Shown: positions 43,783 through 53,247, counted from the stretch's first letter. The stretch: DNA of 64,000 bases from Planococcus halotolerans (GCF_003289955.1 NZ_QLZR01000002.1:682001-746000), one strand, 5' to 3'. The notes: generated from the sequence alone by a model not told the origin. Numbers and translations are program-made.

Positions 43783-44937
43783 CTAATACCTTATCTGGAA
43801 AATCGTCTTGTACGGAACGTATGTAGCAGCTCCTACATAAACGATATAAAGGAAAATCACAATGCTGAAAAGGGAGATCCCGACTTTCAGCAACACGCGG
43901 TTGCTGTCGAGGTTAAACAATGACACAATTTTTGGAATCAGCAGGAGCGAGAAAAATGTGCCGTACAGTGATAACCGGTGCCCCATAGTTCCTTGGGAAA
44001 AGAACATCAGGTAAATTCCCAGTCCAACGAAATAGAAGTTAAAATACATATTGGCGATTCGGTCATTTTCCAAAATTTTATCGCGAAGGAACAAGGCTAC
44101 AACACCAATGAACAGCAGAACGAAAATCGCTTTTGTCCCTTCCTGCCCTCCCGCCGCTTCCGTATAGGGAGCATAAGTCGGCAAGTATGCGACGACGAAT
44201 GAGTTGACCACCTTGCCGACAAAAGGCAGAGAGAACAGCACGACTACCAGCTTCAGAATGTCGAGCTTGACGTTGCGGATAAAATAGAAGGCTATGGCGA
44301 TAAACGCCGAAGCATGGAACATGCCGGCAAATGCCACCGCAATCAGATACCGCATCAATTGCCCCCGCTCGATGAATTTAAACGCGTAGAACGTAATGGC
44401 AAGAGCTGTGAAAAGCCGTATCACACTCAAGGAATTCAGGAAGAATAGCGGGAAGCAGACAAAGAAAATGATGCTGATCCAGTAATCCTGGCTGTATCTT
44501 TTAACAGTCAAAGCAACGAGCATAATGAATATCAATGAATTGAGGAAAAAATACAGATTGGTCATGTTCATATCCCTGGCAAGTTCAATCAGGAAGATGG
44601 TCGCCAGTTCCCCGTTGCTGACGATATTTGTTACCAGGTTATATCGGACCGTTGCATAGTAAGCTTCGTAATCCCATCCGACATTATAGCGAAGCGACGA
44701 AAACAGGAAAATCACAGTCCAGGCCAGAATCAGTGTCACCGTATAGGTGCCATCCGCTTTCTGCGGACCTTGCTGCGGAACTCCCTCTGCCAAAGGGGAA
44801 GGTTCAACAAACCTTCCCTTATCGAGAGATAAATTTCCGCTATAGGATATTTTCCATGTGGCCACCAATTCGAACAGCAATAATCCGAATATGACACTTA
44901 AGAATGCAATATATATGATCATAGCCAGCCCTGCCAT
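43783..44937 (-). CDS. EpsG-family polysaccharide polymerase (Wzy role)
   Basis: 384 residues with about ten membrane segments. EpsG family pattern: FSSLRYNVGWDYEAYYATV with the conserved R-x-x-x-G-x-D-Y-x-x-Y, SVIRLFTALAITFYAFKFIE and FAGMFHASAFIAIAFYFIR. It would polymerise repeat units at the outer face of the membrane. An unusual soluble insert of about 40 residues (LDKGRFVEPSPLAEGVPQQG) follows the first segment. It sits between glycosyltransferases in the operon. Confidence 0.88.
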   Translation of the reverse strand: MAGLAMIIYIAFLSVIFGLLLFELVATWKISYSGNLSLDKGRFVEPSPLAEGVPQQGPQKADGTYTVTLILAWTVIFLFSSLRYNVGWDYEAYYATVRYNLVTNIVSNGELATIFLIELARDMNMTNLYFFLNSLIFIMLVALTVKRYSQDYWISIIFFVCFPLFFLNSLSVIRLFTALAITFYAFKFIERGQLMRYLIAVAFAGMFHASAFIAIAFYFIRNVKLDILKLVVVLFSLPFVGKVVNSFVVAYLPTYAPYTEAAGGQEGTKAIFVLLFIGVVALFLRDKILENDRIANMYFNFYFVGLGIYLMFFSQGTMGHRLSLYGTFFSLLLIPKIVSLFNLDSNRVLLKVGISLFSIVIFLYIVYVGAATYVPYKTIFQIRY

Positions 44938-44953
44938 TTCTTCGAGAAGTTTT

Positions 44954-46006
44954 TTAGAATCTTAGAAACTTATTGATGCTGTCCCTGAACAGCAGATTGT
45001 CTTCAACAACTTTTTGAAAAAAAGCTTTGCGCTTTTCTTTATATTCTTCGAAATTGAATTCAGCTAAATAATTGCCGACTTTCTTTTCCAGATCAGCCAG
45101 CGAATCGACCACCAGCCCAAGCCCATATTGCTGCGTCAGTTCCGCAAGATAGGAATCTTCCGCCACAATCAGCGGCTTGCCGTGCAAGGCTGCATTGTAT
45201 AATCGATTCGGAAGCAAAGTTTTGCAATTTATATTTTCGTTGTACCGCAGCCCGTGTATCAGATCTGAATCATCATACAGGCTATTTTCCTGCTCTTTTG
45301 TATAGCGGCCGGTCAAGACCACATTCCTTACTTTATTCTGTGTAATGTATGCTTCCAGATCTTTATTGAAAAGACCCTCTCCGTGATAGACGAGTTCGAC
45401 TTTTTTACAATCTTTGACTGAATCTATGAAATCGATGTTCACCTGGTAATCGGACAAAGCGCCTATAAAAGCGATTTTTACTTTTTCCTTCTGGAGGAAG
45501 GCGCTTCCGCAATCTTTCAGCTCTTCAACATTGTCGATGGTCGTATTATGGCTGATCAAATATTTTTGGCTGTCGGGCAGCCATTTTTTGAAGCCCGGTG
45601 AAGAAAGGACCGTATAAGCCGAGCCTTCCACCACCTTCCGGATGTCATATGCCTTCAGAATCCGGTTATGATCCCGGATATCCAAAATGTAACTGCCTCT
45701 TTTTTTCTTTAAGAGGTAAGGTTTCAAAAAATAGGATAGTTGGATACCGAAGACGATGATTTTATCGTAATTATTTTTTTTCAGAATTCTCAGCACAAAA
45801 TTTTTGAATTTAAGATAATCGATAAATCCCCTTTGGAGGGCTGTCTTACTGTCCCGGTACTTCAATGGATTATTCGGATCTTCTGTGCCATTGCGGTCCC
45901 AATTAATGACATCGTAATCAATCCCGCTGTCATCAAGCACTTTTGTGTAATTGCCCACGTACGGCATGAACAGTATATTCGACGGGCACACCAGCGCAAT
46001 CTTCAT
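44954..46006 (-). CDS. Glycosyltransferase, GT-B fold
   Basis: 350 residues. N-terminal MKIALVCPSNILFMPYVGNY and a C-terminal donor-binding domain with VLTGRYTKEQENSLYDDSDL, NCKTLLPNRLYNAALHGKPL and a final helix. It looks like a divergent capsular GT-B enzyme; the donor sugar is not predictable. ATG 46006 is set by AAGGAGG 7 bases upstream; the longer frame reads through that site. 16 bases to the EpsG gene. Confidence 0.82.
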   Translation of the reverse strand: MKIALVCPSNILFMPYVGNYTKVLDDSGIDYDVINWDRNGTEDPNNPLKYRDSKTALQRGFIDYLKFKNFVLRILKKNNYDKIIVFGIQLSYFLKPYLLKKKRGSYILDIRDHNRILKAYDIRKVVEGSAYTVLSSPGFKKWLPDSQKYLISHNTTIDNVEELKDCGSAFLQKEKVKIAFIGALSDYQVNIDFIDSVKDCKKVELVYHGEGLFNKDLEAYITQNKVRNVVLTGRYTKEQENSLYDDSDLIHGLRYNENINCKTLLPNRLYNAALHGKPLIVAEDSYLAELTQQYGLGLVVDSLADLEKKVGNYLAEFNFEEYKEKRKAFFQKVVEDNLLFRDSINKFLRF

Positions 46007-46029
46007 CAGCAAACCTCCTTTTATTTCTT

Positions 46030-47262
46030 TCACATCGTTTTTTCAAGCAGAATCCCTGTTGGAGCCGATTGGCGGGCAGCCAGTTCTCTCCTGGCTGCTT
46101 CCAGCACTTCAGCTGTTTCATCCGGCATGACCGTTTCGAGGTAATGGGCGGCCTGCCGTGCACTGTCGCTGGAATGGATAATATTTTTAAAATACTTTTC
46201 TCGCATGTCCTTTTTGACATCTGCAATCCGCCGGTTATCGAGCAGCGGATATTTATTCTTCAGCTCACTTGAAGGTTCGATCGGATTGAAATCGATTGCC
46301 GTGACGATCGTCGCCGGCAATCCGCCGGACAGCACACTTGATTTTTCTCCCCAATTTCCCCCCCGCAATTGCTGGGCAGCATGCTGTTTTTCCTGTTCAT
46401 TCAATTTTTTGCTTCTGACAATTTGGAAACCATGTTTTTCTAGCTCTTCTTTTACGTTTTGCTCGTCAGCCGGTGAAGCTGCCTCTTCCCGGATAATGAA
46501 TACCGCCAGGCCGGGCACTTCTGGCATATCCTTCAAAATTTCATTGGTCAGTTTCGTACACCATTCATTGTCATGGCCCAGTTTTTCGAGCATATCCAAC
46601 GTAGGCCGCCAGCCTTTTTCCTCCAGTAACGCATCCAGTGCAGTCATATTGATGTCAACAGCGACACCGTGCTTTTCAGCCATCTCTTTTAAAATAGTTT
46701 GAAAATCATGGCCCGGTTCGGTTACTTTCGGGGCCTGGATACCATCCTCAGATAATCCTGATTCATATCCTTTGTGGTAAAGCGCGTGGAATACGAGACT
46801 ATAAAAATAATCGCTCTCAGATGGAACTTTGGCGCCTGAATCGTGCTGCACCGCCCGCTCCAGCAATTGTTGGGCGATAACTGGCGGATAATAAGCGATT
46901 TCTTTATAGGCGTAACTCGGCAATCCACTGACACTGTAGACATCGCAGGGGATACCACCTTTTCGCGGCGACCAGGTCAGTATACTGTCCAATATGGCTG
47001 CGTCATCGTCATGGACGAGAAGATCGATATCCCCTCCGTATTCGACATGGGGAAGATCTTCGAACCACCGAAGTATGACGTATCGGCAGCCTTTTTTATT
47101 TAATTGTTCGATGAACTGCGCAACTGTCATATTCCGCGGAAGCCTCCGGAATCTGCGGTCGTTGTGCACAATCTGCTTCACCTTGACCAGAAAAGTCCAA
47201 AGTTTTTTTCCATGGGCTGAGTTCTGTGCAAACATACGGAGTAATTCCTTTAATCGATACAC
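46030..47262 (-). CDS. Nucleotidyltransferase-like / NDK-like fusion protein in the EPS operon
   Basis: 410 residues and two recognisable parts. N-terminal part (about 50-170): YVILRWFEDLPHVEYGGDID with LLVHDDD, the GG-x-D-x-D signature of the nucleotidyltransferase fold seen in capsule-linked NTases. C-terminal part (about 251-386): an NDK-like domain with AVFIIREEAASP, LEKHGFQIVRSKKLNEQEK and KNIIHSSDSARQAAHYL, which keeps the catalytic His (residue 363) of the NDK motif NxxHGSDS. The NDK phosphate-binding Lys is Arg. No known protein of this layout comes to mind. GTG 47262 fits AAGGAGGG (8 bases); it overlaps capG by 13 bases. Confidence 0.72.
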   Translation of the reverse strand: MYRLKELLRMFAQNSAHGKKLWTFLVKVKQIVHNDRRFRRLPRNMTVAQFIEQLNKKGCRYVILRWFEDLPHVEYGGDIDLLVHDDDAAILDSILTWSPRKGGIPCDVYSVSGLPSYAYKEIAYYPPVIAQQLLERAVQHDSGAKVPSESDYFYSLVFHALYHKGYESGLSEDGIQAPKVTEPGHDFQTILKEMAEKHGVAVDINMTALDALLEEKGWRPTLDMLEKLGHDNEWCTKLTNEILKDMPEVPGLAVFIIREEAASPADEQNVKEELEKHGFQIVRSKKLNEQEKQHAAQQLRGGNWGEKSSVLSGGLPATIVTAIDFNPIEPSSELKNKYPLLDNRRIADVKKDMREKYFKNIIHSSDSARQAAHYLETVMPDETAEVLEAARRELAARQSAPTGILLEKTM

Positions 47263-48410
47263 GCCAATGCCCTCCTTTTTTCGCCGTTCTTCTGCCATAC
47301 TGTCCGATTTACATAATCTGTATAAGAAAGGATGATGCGCAATACTTTGTCCGATACATTCGGCATACTGTAATCCGGCACGGGCCGCAAGGTTTGCATT
47401 TCCTGCGATTCCAGCACCGCAAGCCCCTGGAGAATCCGTTCCTTTTTAAGACCTGCCATCATGACACTGCCTTCTTCCATAGCTTCGGGACGTTCATGCG
47501 CCTGCCTGATATTAAGCGCCCGCAAGCCAAGGATCGATGATTCTTCACTGATTGTGCCGCTGTCGCTCAGCACTGCTTTTGAATGGAGCTGCAAGCTGAT
47601 GTAATCGATAAAGCCAAGAGGCTTTGCCGTCTGCACAAGTGGATGGAATTCCGTTTTTTCCGATTCAATCATCTTGCGCGTCCGGGGATGTGTGCTGACG
47701 ATTACCGGAAGTGCATATTTTTCTGCTACTGCATTCAGGCTTTCCACCAAGTCACTGAAGTTTTCAGGAGAGTTGATATTTTCTTCCCTGTGGGCAGAAA
47801 CAATGAAGTATTCCCCTTTTGTAAGCTGTAACCGCTCGTGGATATCCGATTCGCTGATTTCCACTTTTCGTGATTCAAGCACTTCGAACATCGGGCTGCC
47901 TGTCTTGATGATGCGGTCGGCCGGCAAGCCTTCACGAAGAAGGTATTCGCGCGCGATATCGCTGTACGTCAAATTGATATCCGCCACGTGGTCGACGATT
48001 TTCCGGTTGGTCTCTTCCGGAACCCGCTGATCGAAACAGCGGTTGCCGGCTTCCATATGAAAAATCGGGATTTTTTTCTTTTTGGCAGCAATTGCGCACA
48101 GACAGCTGTTTGTATCTCCGAGCACCAGAAACGCATCAGGCTTTTCCAGTTCCAGCACCGGATCAATTTTCACCAGGATATTTCCAATCGTCTCGATGGC
48201 AGCACCATTTGCGGCATTCAGGAAATGATCCGGCTTACGCAGATTGAAATCTTTGAAAAATACCTCGTTTAATTCGTAATCGTAATTCTGCCCGGTATGG
48301 ACAAGTATGTGGTCGATGGCTTCTGAAGCCTCAAGCTTATTGATGACCGCTGAAAGCCTGATGATTTCCGGCCTTGTGCCCACCACTGTCATGACCTTCA
48401 ATTTCTCCAT
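47250..48410 (-). CDS. capG: UDP-GlcNAc/UDP-sugar 2-epimerase (CapG/FnlC type)
   Basis: 386 residues. Non-hydrolysing 2-epimerase fold: VVGTRPEIIRLSAVINKLE, HTGQNYDYELNEVFFKD, GDTNSCLCAIAAKK, HMEAGNRCFDQRVPEETNRK and SAHREENI near residue 210. With CapE and CapF directly upstream (3-base gap) this is the third step to UDP-N-acetyl-L-fucosamine (2-epimerisation of UDP-L-pneumosamine-type product). The CapE-F-G order matches the Staphylococcus aureus type 5 capsule locus. Start ATG. Confidence 0.93.
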   Translation of the reverse strand: MEKLKVMTVVGTRPEIIRLSAVINKLEASEAIDHILVHTGQNYDYELNEVFFKDFNLRKPDHFLNAANGAAIETIGNILVKIDPVLELEKPDAFLVLGDTNSCLCAIAAKKKKIPIFHMEAGNRCFDQRVPEETNRKIVDHVADINLTYSDIAREYLLREGLPADRIIKTGSPMFEVLESRKVEISESDIHERLQLTKGEYFIVSAHREENINSPENFSDLVESLNAVAEKYALPVIVSTHPRTRKMIESEKTEFHPLVQTAKPLGFIDYISLQLHSKAVLSDSGTISEESSILGLRALNIRQAHERPEAMEEGSVMMAGLKKERILQGLAVLESQEMQTLRPVPDYSMPNVSDKVLRIILSYTDYVNRTVWQKNGEKRRALACID

Positions 48411-48413
48411 ATG

Positions 48414-49523
48414 CTAAACCCCCATATAATACGTATCCGGTTTTTCCGGATCAAACAGCTCATTTGCCCACATGATGGTGATCATTTCGGTATCACCCAG
48501 ATTTTCGATATTATGTGTATAGCCGACAGGTATATCGACGACTTCCATATCCTTGCCGTCGACAAAGTATTCAATGACCTCATCCGAATCGACTTTCCGC
48601 AACCGGATGACCCCTTTGCCGCTCACCACCAGAAATTTCTCGTTTTTCGTATGGTGCCAGTGATTGCCTTTGGTGATGCCGGGTTTGGAACGGTTCACCG
48701 ATATCTGGCCGTGCCCTTTGGTGCGGAGAAATTCGGTAAACGATCCCCTATCGTCACTGTTCACTTTCAATTGATAGGAAAAGCGGTCTTCCGGCAAATA
48801 GCTCAAATAAGTGCTGTATAATTTCTTTGTCAAAGGATCTTTCATATCCGGCAGCTCAAGATTCCGTCGGCTTTCTTTGAAAAGCCTGATTTTGTCAGCC
48901 AGTTCACTAACGGTTATTTTATGCGTTTCAGGAACCCTGCAAAACTTGCCATCCCTTGTCGGCTGTCCTTTGAGTGTCCGCTTAAACTCTTCCAGCACAT
49001 CGTCTATATAGCATAATTGGAGTTCTGCTCCGCGATCATTCACCTGCACTTCGAGATCCCGGGCGATATTATGGCAAAAGGTGGCGACAACCGAGTTGTA
49101 ATTCGGCCGGCTCCATTTGCCGAATAAATTCACCAGCCGGTATACGAATACATCGTTTCCTGTTTGCCTTCCGTATTCGAACACCACATCTTCCCCGGCT
49201 TTTTTGCTGCGGCCGTAAGGATTATCCCGCTCAGCCTGAATAGATGAAGTGACAACAACCGGTGACCGGTTACCGTGTTTTTTCAGAAATGATAATAATT
49301 CTGAAATCAGGTCATGGTTGCCTTTCAGGAAGTCTTCTTCTTTTTCGGGGCGGTTGACACCCGCCAGGTGGAAGACGAAATCACATTCCTGTGCGTATCT
49401 TTCCAGATCGGCGGCCGTATTCTTTCTGGTATAAAGCAATAAATCTTCGTACCCCTGATTCTTCAGTTCCGCGGCCAGGTTCCTGCCGACAAAGCCTTCC
49501 GCGCCGGTAACCAGGATTTTCAA
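48414..49523 (-). CDS. capF: Bifunctional CapF: NAD(P)H reductase plus cupin epimerase
   Basis: 369 residues. N-terminal short-chain reductase (1-245) with KILVTGAEGFVGRNLAAEL, VVVTSSIQAERDNPYGRSKK (YxxxK). C-terminal cupin (about 255-369) with GNHWHHTKNEKFLVVSGKG and VGYTHNIENLGD holding the metal-binding histidines. It converts the CapE product to UDP-N-acetyl-L-talosamine-type sugar. The start is TTG overlapping the capE stop (TTGA). Full length and intact. Confidence 0.95.
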   Translation of the reverse strand: MKILVTGAEGFVGRNLAAELKNQGYEDLLLYTRKNTAADLERYAQECDFVFHLAGVNRPEKEEDFLKGNHDLISELLSFLKKHGNRSPVVVTSSIQAERDNPYGRSKKAGEDVVFEYGRQTGNDVFVYRLVNLFGKWSRPNYNSVVATFCHNIARDLEVQVNDRGAELQLCYIDDVLEEFKRTLKGQPTRDGKFCRVPETHKITVSELADKIRLFKESRRNLELPDMKDPLTKKLYSTYLSYLPEDRFSYQLKVNSDDRGSFTEFLRTKGHGQISVNRSKPGITKGNHWHHTKNEKFLVVSGKGVIRLRKVDSDEVIEYFVDGKDMEVVDIPVGYTHNIENLGDTEMITIMWANELFDPEKPDTYYMGV

Positions 49524-50575
49524 CTCGGAATACCGTAATTGACAGTGGCCGGCAGTGCCGGATTAATGGCCTTCAATTCTTCCTGGATGTACGGCAGTTG
49601 AAGCAGCAAGTCCTTGATTTCACTTACACTGAGCCTTTTCGTGTTATGCGAGTTATACTCTCTTTCTGTGGAAAGTTTTTCGTCGCCTTTATTGAAGTAT
49701 TTTTCGTAATTCAAGTCGCGGCTGTCGGCCGGTACTCTGTAGAAGCCGTCCATGTCCTGAGCGACAATATGTTCTTCACGGGTCAGCAGCGTTTCAAATT
49801 CCTTCTCGCCGTGGCGCGTGCCGATGATTTTGACTTCATTGTCCGCATCGAACAATTCTTTCAATGCCTGAGCCAGATCTTCAATTGTCGAAGCAGGTGC
49901 CTTCTGCACCATGATGTCGCCGGCATTGGCGTTCTGGAAAGCGAAGACAACCAGTTCAACAGCGTCTTCAAGGCTCATCAGGAAACGAGTCATATGCGGA
50001 TCAGTCACTGTCAGCGGCTTGCCCGACTTGATCTGCTCCACGAACAGCGGAATCACCGATCCTCTTGAACACATCACATTGCCATAGCGTGTGCCGCAGA
50101 TCAGCGTCTTCTCGGAAGACACCGTCTTCGCTTTCGCTACAAACACTTTTTCCATCATCGCCTTCGAGATGCCCATCGCATTGATCGGGTACGCCGCTTT
50201 GTCGGTCGACAGGCAAATGACTTTTTTGACACCGCAGCCGATTGATGCGTTCAGAACGTTTTCCGTACCGATAATATTGGTTTTGACCGCTTCCATCGGA
50301 AAGAATTCACAGGACGGCACCTGTTTGAGCGCTGCCGCATGAAACACATAATCTACATCATTCATGGCATATTTTACGCTTGCCAGATCCCGCACATCGC
50401 CGATATAGAATTTCAACTTGTCGTTGTTATAACGTTTTCTCATGTCATCCTGTTTTTTCTCATCTCTTGAGAATATCCGGATTTCCTTGATATCCGTGAA
50501 CAGGAAGCGCTCCATTACGGCGTTTCCAAAAGACCCTGTGCCGCCTGTGATGAGTAATATTTTGTCTTTGAACAA
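49520..50575 (-). CDS. capE: UDP-GlcNAc 4,6-dehydratase (inverting), CapE/FnlA type
   Basis: 351 residues. Soluble SDR with LITGGTGSFGNAVMERFL, VFHAAALKQVPSCEFFPMEA and LSTDKAAYPINAMGISKAMM (the MGxxK catalytic segment of this subclass). It dehydrates and 5-epimerises UDP-GlcNAc, the first step to L-FucNAc. This differs from the membrane CapD/EpsC (10809-12677), so the window encodes two dehydratases for two sugars. The TTG start overlaps 61 bases of the upstream glycosyltransferase and has GGAGTGGGG in place. Confidence 0.95.
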   Translation of the reverse strand: MFKDKILLITGGTGSFGNAVMERFLFTDIKEIRIFSRDEKKQDDMRKRYNNDKLKFYIGDVRDLASVKYAMNDVDYVFHAAALKQVPSCEFFPMEAVKTNIIGTENVLNASIGCGVKKVICLSTDKAAYPINAMGISKAMMEKVFVAKAKTVSSEKTLICGTRYGNVMCSRGSVIPLFVEQIKSGKPLTVTDPHMTRFLMSLEDAVELVVFAFQNANAGDIMVQKAPASTIEDLAQALKELFDADNEVKIIGTRHGEKEFETLLTREEHIVAQDMDGFYRVPADSRDLNYEKYFNKGDEKLSTEREYNSHNTKRLSVSEIKDLLLQLPYIQEELKAINPALPATVNYGIPS

Positions 50576-51798
50576 TATTCCCCACTCCCATCTTTGATAA
50601 AATGCTGCATGATGATATCGTATGACTCGGTTACATTGAACTCTTTTTCCAAATAGCGTCGTCCGTTCTCACCCAGCTGCTGCAATCTTCCGCGGTCCCG
50701 TTTGACCTGTTCGATGGCATCCCTGAATTCAGCCAATTCCCCCGCCTCTGCGTAATAACCGCATCTAGCATCGTAAATGATATCTTTCAGATCTGTATGT
50801 GGATCGGTCACTGCCAAAACCGGCTTGGCGCGGTCCATATAAGCCATCAAGCGCGATGGGATGTTCGGAATCGTGAAGCGCCGGTCAAGGTAAATCATCC
50901 CGATGTCTGCCGAATCCACCACCTTGTCGTAATCCTCTTTCTCCATCAATTTCTCCAGCCGTACATTTGAAGGTCTCCGCTGCTGAACATAATTCTCGAT
51001 TTTCGGATAGTCCGTACCCGAACCGACAATCAGGAAGAACACATCGTCCTGGTTGCGGTAAAGGTCAATCGAGCGGATCAGGTAATCAATGCCCTGCGGC
51101 TTTCCAAGATTGCCTCCGTAGAGAAACAGGAGTGCATGTTCCGGAATCCCAAGTTTTCTGCGGATGTGCGTGCGCCCTTTTTTCAGGGACCTGTCAGCCG
51201 GATGGATGGAATTTGGATTAATCTCCACTTTATCCGCCCGAACTTCGGGATTATGCTGGAGCACAAAGCGCCTGTTGCCATCCGACATGCAGCCGATCAT
51301 ATCGCTGATTTCATAGAGGCGTCTTTCTTTTCTCCGGAAATAATTGTGCAGCAGGCTGTTTTCCTTCAACATGCCGATATCCACCGCGTTCTGCGGGAAA
51401 ATATCCTTCAGCAATAAATACGTCATTCCATCACCGTGCATATTTTTCAGGTATTTAATGACCCGTTCGAATGTAATCGGCGGTGTTGTATAAAGTATCA
51501 GATCAAATTTTTTGCCACCGAGGTACGTCCGGATCGCATTGATGAACTGATCTTCCAGAAGCAGCGTGCTGACGCCTTTTTCCATCAGGTTGGTCTTTGT
51601 GACATTGCCGGTGCGCACTTTCAGGATCGGGACACCGTCCACTTCTTTCAGCTCTGTCTGCTGGTTGTGCCGCTTTTCAGTCTGGCAAACAACGGTGACC
51701 CCGTGCCCGTTTCGCTTGAATTCATGCATGAGATCGTAGTAAAGGTTGCCGTGCCGACCGTTATCGGGATATCCTAATGTGATGAAAACAACTTCCAT
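50515..51798 (-). CDS. Glycosyltransferase family 4 (WbuB-like), first gene of the main EPS operon
   Basis: 427 residues, GT-B fold. MEVVFITLGYPDNGRHGNLY acceptor-domain start, LLFLYGGNLGKPQGIDYLIR and FLIVGSGTDYPKIENYV donor-domain motifs, and IPNIPSRLMAYMDRAKPVLA in the E-x7-E region. WbuB-type enzymes that accompany FnlA-B-C transfer L-FucNAc; that fits here because capE, capF and capG follow, capE overlapping by 61 bases. First gene of the operon; a direct-repeat regulatory box (51843-51873) lies 45-75 bases upstream. Confidence 0.9.
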   Translation of the reverse strand: MEVVFITLGYPDNGRHGNLYYDLMHEFKRNGHGVTVVCQTEKRHNQQTELKEVDGVPILKVRTGNVTKTNLMEKGVSTLLLEDQFINAIRTYLGGKKFDLILYTTPPITFERVIKYLKNMHGDGMTYLLLKDIFPQNAVDIGMLKENSLLHNYFRRKERRLYEISDMIGCMSDGNRRFVLQHNPEVRADKVEINPNSIHPADRSLKKGRTHIRRKLGIPEHALLFLYGGNLGKPQGIDYLIRSIDLYRNQDDVFFLIVGSGTDYPKIENYVQQRRPSNVRLEKLMEKEDYDKVVDSADIGMIYLDRRFTIPNIPSRLMAYMDRAKPVLAVTDPHTDLKDIIYDARCGYYAEAGELAEFRDAIEQVKRDRGRLQQLGENGRRYLEKEFNVTESYDIIMQHFIKDGSGEYCSKTKYYSSQAAQGLLETP

Positions 51799-51842
51799 AC
51801 TACCGCTCCTTTATAAACCATAGATTTTATAATTAAGGCTTA

Positions 51843-51873
51843 TGTTAAGCAGGGCAGGTTAAAAAGAGGTTAA
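51843..51873 (-). promoter_or_regulatory. Direct-repeat box upstream of the main EPS operon
   Basis: Minus strand: TTAACC-N5-TTAACC (51873-51857), then after 8 bases TTAACA (51848-51843). A TATAAA-type -10 follows near 51824. Same box as at 14666, 54544, 54598 and 56822. Confidence 0.65.
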
Positions 51874-51918
51874 GGAATAAAGAATTATTTGAATTTAACA
51901 AAAATTACCCCTTTAAAA

Positions 51919-51954
51919 AAGCCAGCACAGGAAAATGAATTCCTGTACTGGCTT
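51919..51954 (-). terminator. Terminator of the UvrX-type polymerase gene
   Basis: AAGCCAGCACAGGA pairs with TCCTGTACTGGCTT (one mismatch), and a T run follows on the minus strand. It insulates the polymerase gene from the EPS operon. Confidence 0.8.
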
Positions 51955-51990
51955 CTTATGGTCCGTAAATTTTTTTATAATCGACGGCCG

Positions 51991-53247
51991 CTACTTCTGA
52001 TGCCCGCCGATCAAACGGGTCCGGGCGATGGCGGTGCCGGCTTCGGTCCCGGAGACTGCCCGGTAAATAGCGGAATAGCCGTACTTGCTGCGGATTTGGT
52101 CCATCGCTGCGCCGAGCCGCCGCTTTTCCCATTTGCGTGCTTCGAAAAGACTCAATTGCATGGAAGATTCCTCTTCAAGGTTGCCGATCGAAATCGAGAT
52201 TTGGCGTACGGGCTTCTTTTGAAAATGCTCGCTGAAAATCATCTGGCAAACTTTGTAGATCTGGAGGGTGTCATTGGTGGCTTCCTCTAAAGAACGCGAA
52301 CGGGAAAAACCGCCGCCGAACGCTGACTTGCTGTAGCCGACGCTAAGGTGGATGGTGCGTCCCGCCCTTCTGGCCTGCCGGGTCCGCATGGCAATGTCTT
52401 CGCACATTTCGAGGATGATGGTCATGATGTCTTCTTCTTCTGTGTAATCGCGGTAAAGAATTTGGCCTTTTCCGTAACTGACCTGTCCAGCCACAAGCGG
52501 TGACCCGATGCCAGACAAATCGATGCCGTTTGCGTGCTGGTAAAGCTGATGGCCAAGTATGCCGAAGCGATTTTCCAATGTTTTAACATCTGTACAGGCA
52601 AGATCGCCCACCGAAAAAATACCCATACTGTTGAGGGTGTGTTCAGTCCTGGAACCGATTCCCCACATTTCGCTGAGCGGCGTGAGAGGCCATAATTTTT
52701 CAGGCACATCGTCATAGGTCCATTTGGCAAATCCTATTTTTTTGCCTTCCTGGTCGAGCGCCAATTTGGCGAGCAGCATATTCGGCCCGACCCCGACCGC
52801 AGAAGGCAGACCGAACTGCCGCAGCAAGGCGTCCTGGATATGGGCAATGAGCGCTTCGGTATCCCCCCATAGCGAACCGACGTCGGTAAAATCAATGAAA
52901 CTTTCATCGACGCTATAGACGTGGACAGCTTTTTTCGGCACGAATTCCGTAATGAGTTCGGTGATAGCCATGGAGACCCGCAGAAAAAATTCCATTTTGG
53001 GTTCAATCAGCCGAATCCTTGGATCGTCCGGAATCTCGAACAGCCGTGTGCCCGTTTTTACGCCAAAGTCTTTTTTCATCCGCGGCGACGCGGCAAGCAC
53101 GACGCTGCCTTTCCGCTCCTGGTTGCCGACCACAGCGATATGGGCTTCCAACGGATCCAGTCCTTCCTGGATGGCGGCACAGCTGGCGTAGAAGCTTCGC
53201 ATATCAAGGCAGGCAACAGTCCGTTCAGGCAATTCCTTCGTCTTCAA
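51991..53247 (-). CDS. uvrX: Y-family DNA polymerase (UvrX/YqjW type)
   Basis: 418 residues. Translesion polymerase of the UmuC-like Bacillota branch. Catalytic acidic residues lie in VACLDMRSFYASCAA (near residue 15) and HVYSVDESFIDFTDVG (near 113). Helix-hairpin-helix region PLSEMWGIGSRTEHTLNSMG, little-finger domain, and a sliding-clamp motif QLSLF near residue 368. Start is TTG 7 bases after AGGAGG. A perfect SOS box lies just upstream, so it should be LexA-controlled and damage-induced. Confidence 0.94.
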   Translation of the reverse strand: MKTKELPERTVACLDMRSFYASCAAIQEGLDPLEAHIAVVGNQERKGSVVLAASPRMKKDFGVKTGTRLFEIPDDPRIRLIEPKMEFFLRVSMAITELITEFVPKKAVHVYSVDESFIDFTDVGSLWGDTEALIAHIQDALLRQFGLPSAVGVGPNMLLAKLALDQEGKKIGFAKWTYDDVPEKLWPLTPLSEMWGIGSRTEHTLNSMGIFSVGDLACTDVKTLENRFGILGHQLYQHANGIDLSGIGSPLVAGQVSYGKGQILYRDYTEEEDIMTIILEMCEDIAMRTRQARRAGRTIHLSVGYSKSAFGGGFSRSRSLEEATNDTLQIYKVCQMIFSEHFQKKPVRQISISIGNLEEESSMQLSLFEARKWEKRRLGAAMDQIRSKYGYSAIYRAVSGTEAGTAIARTRLIGGHQK

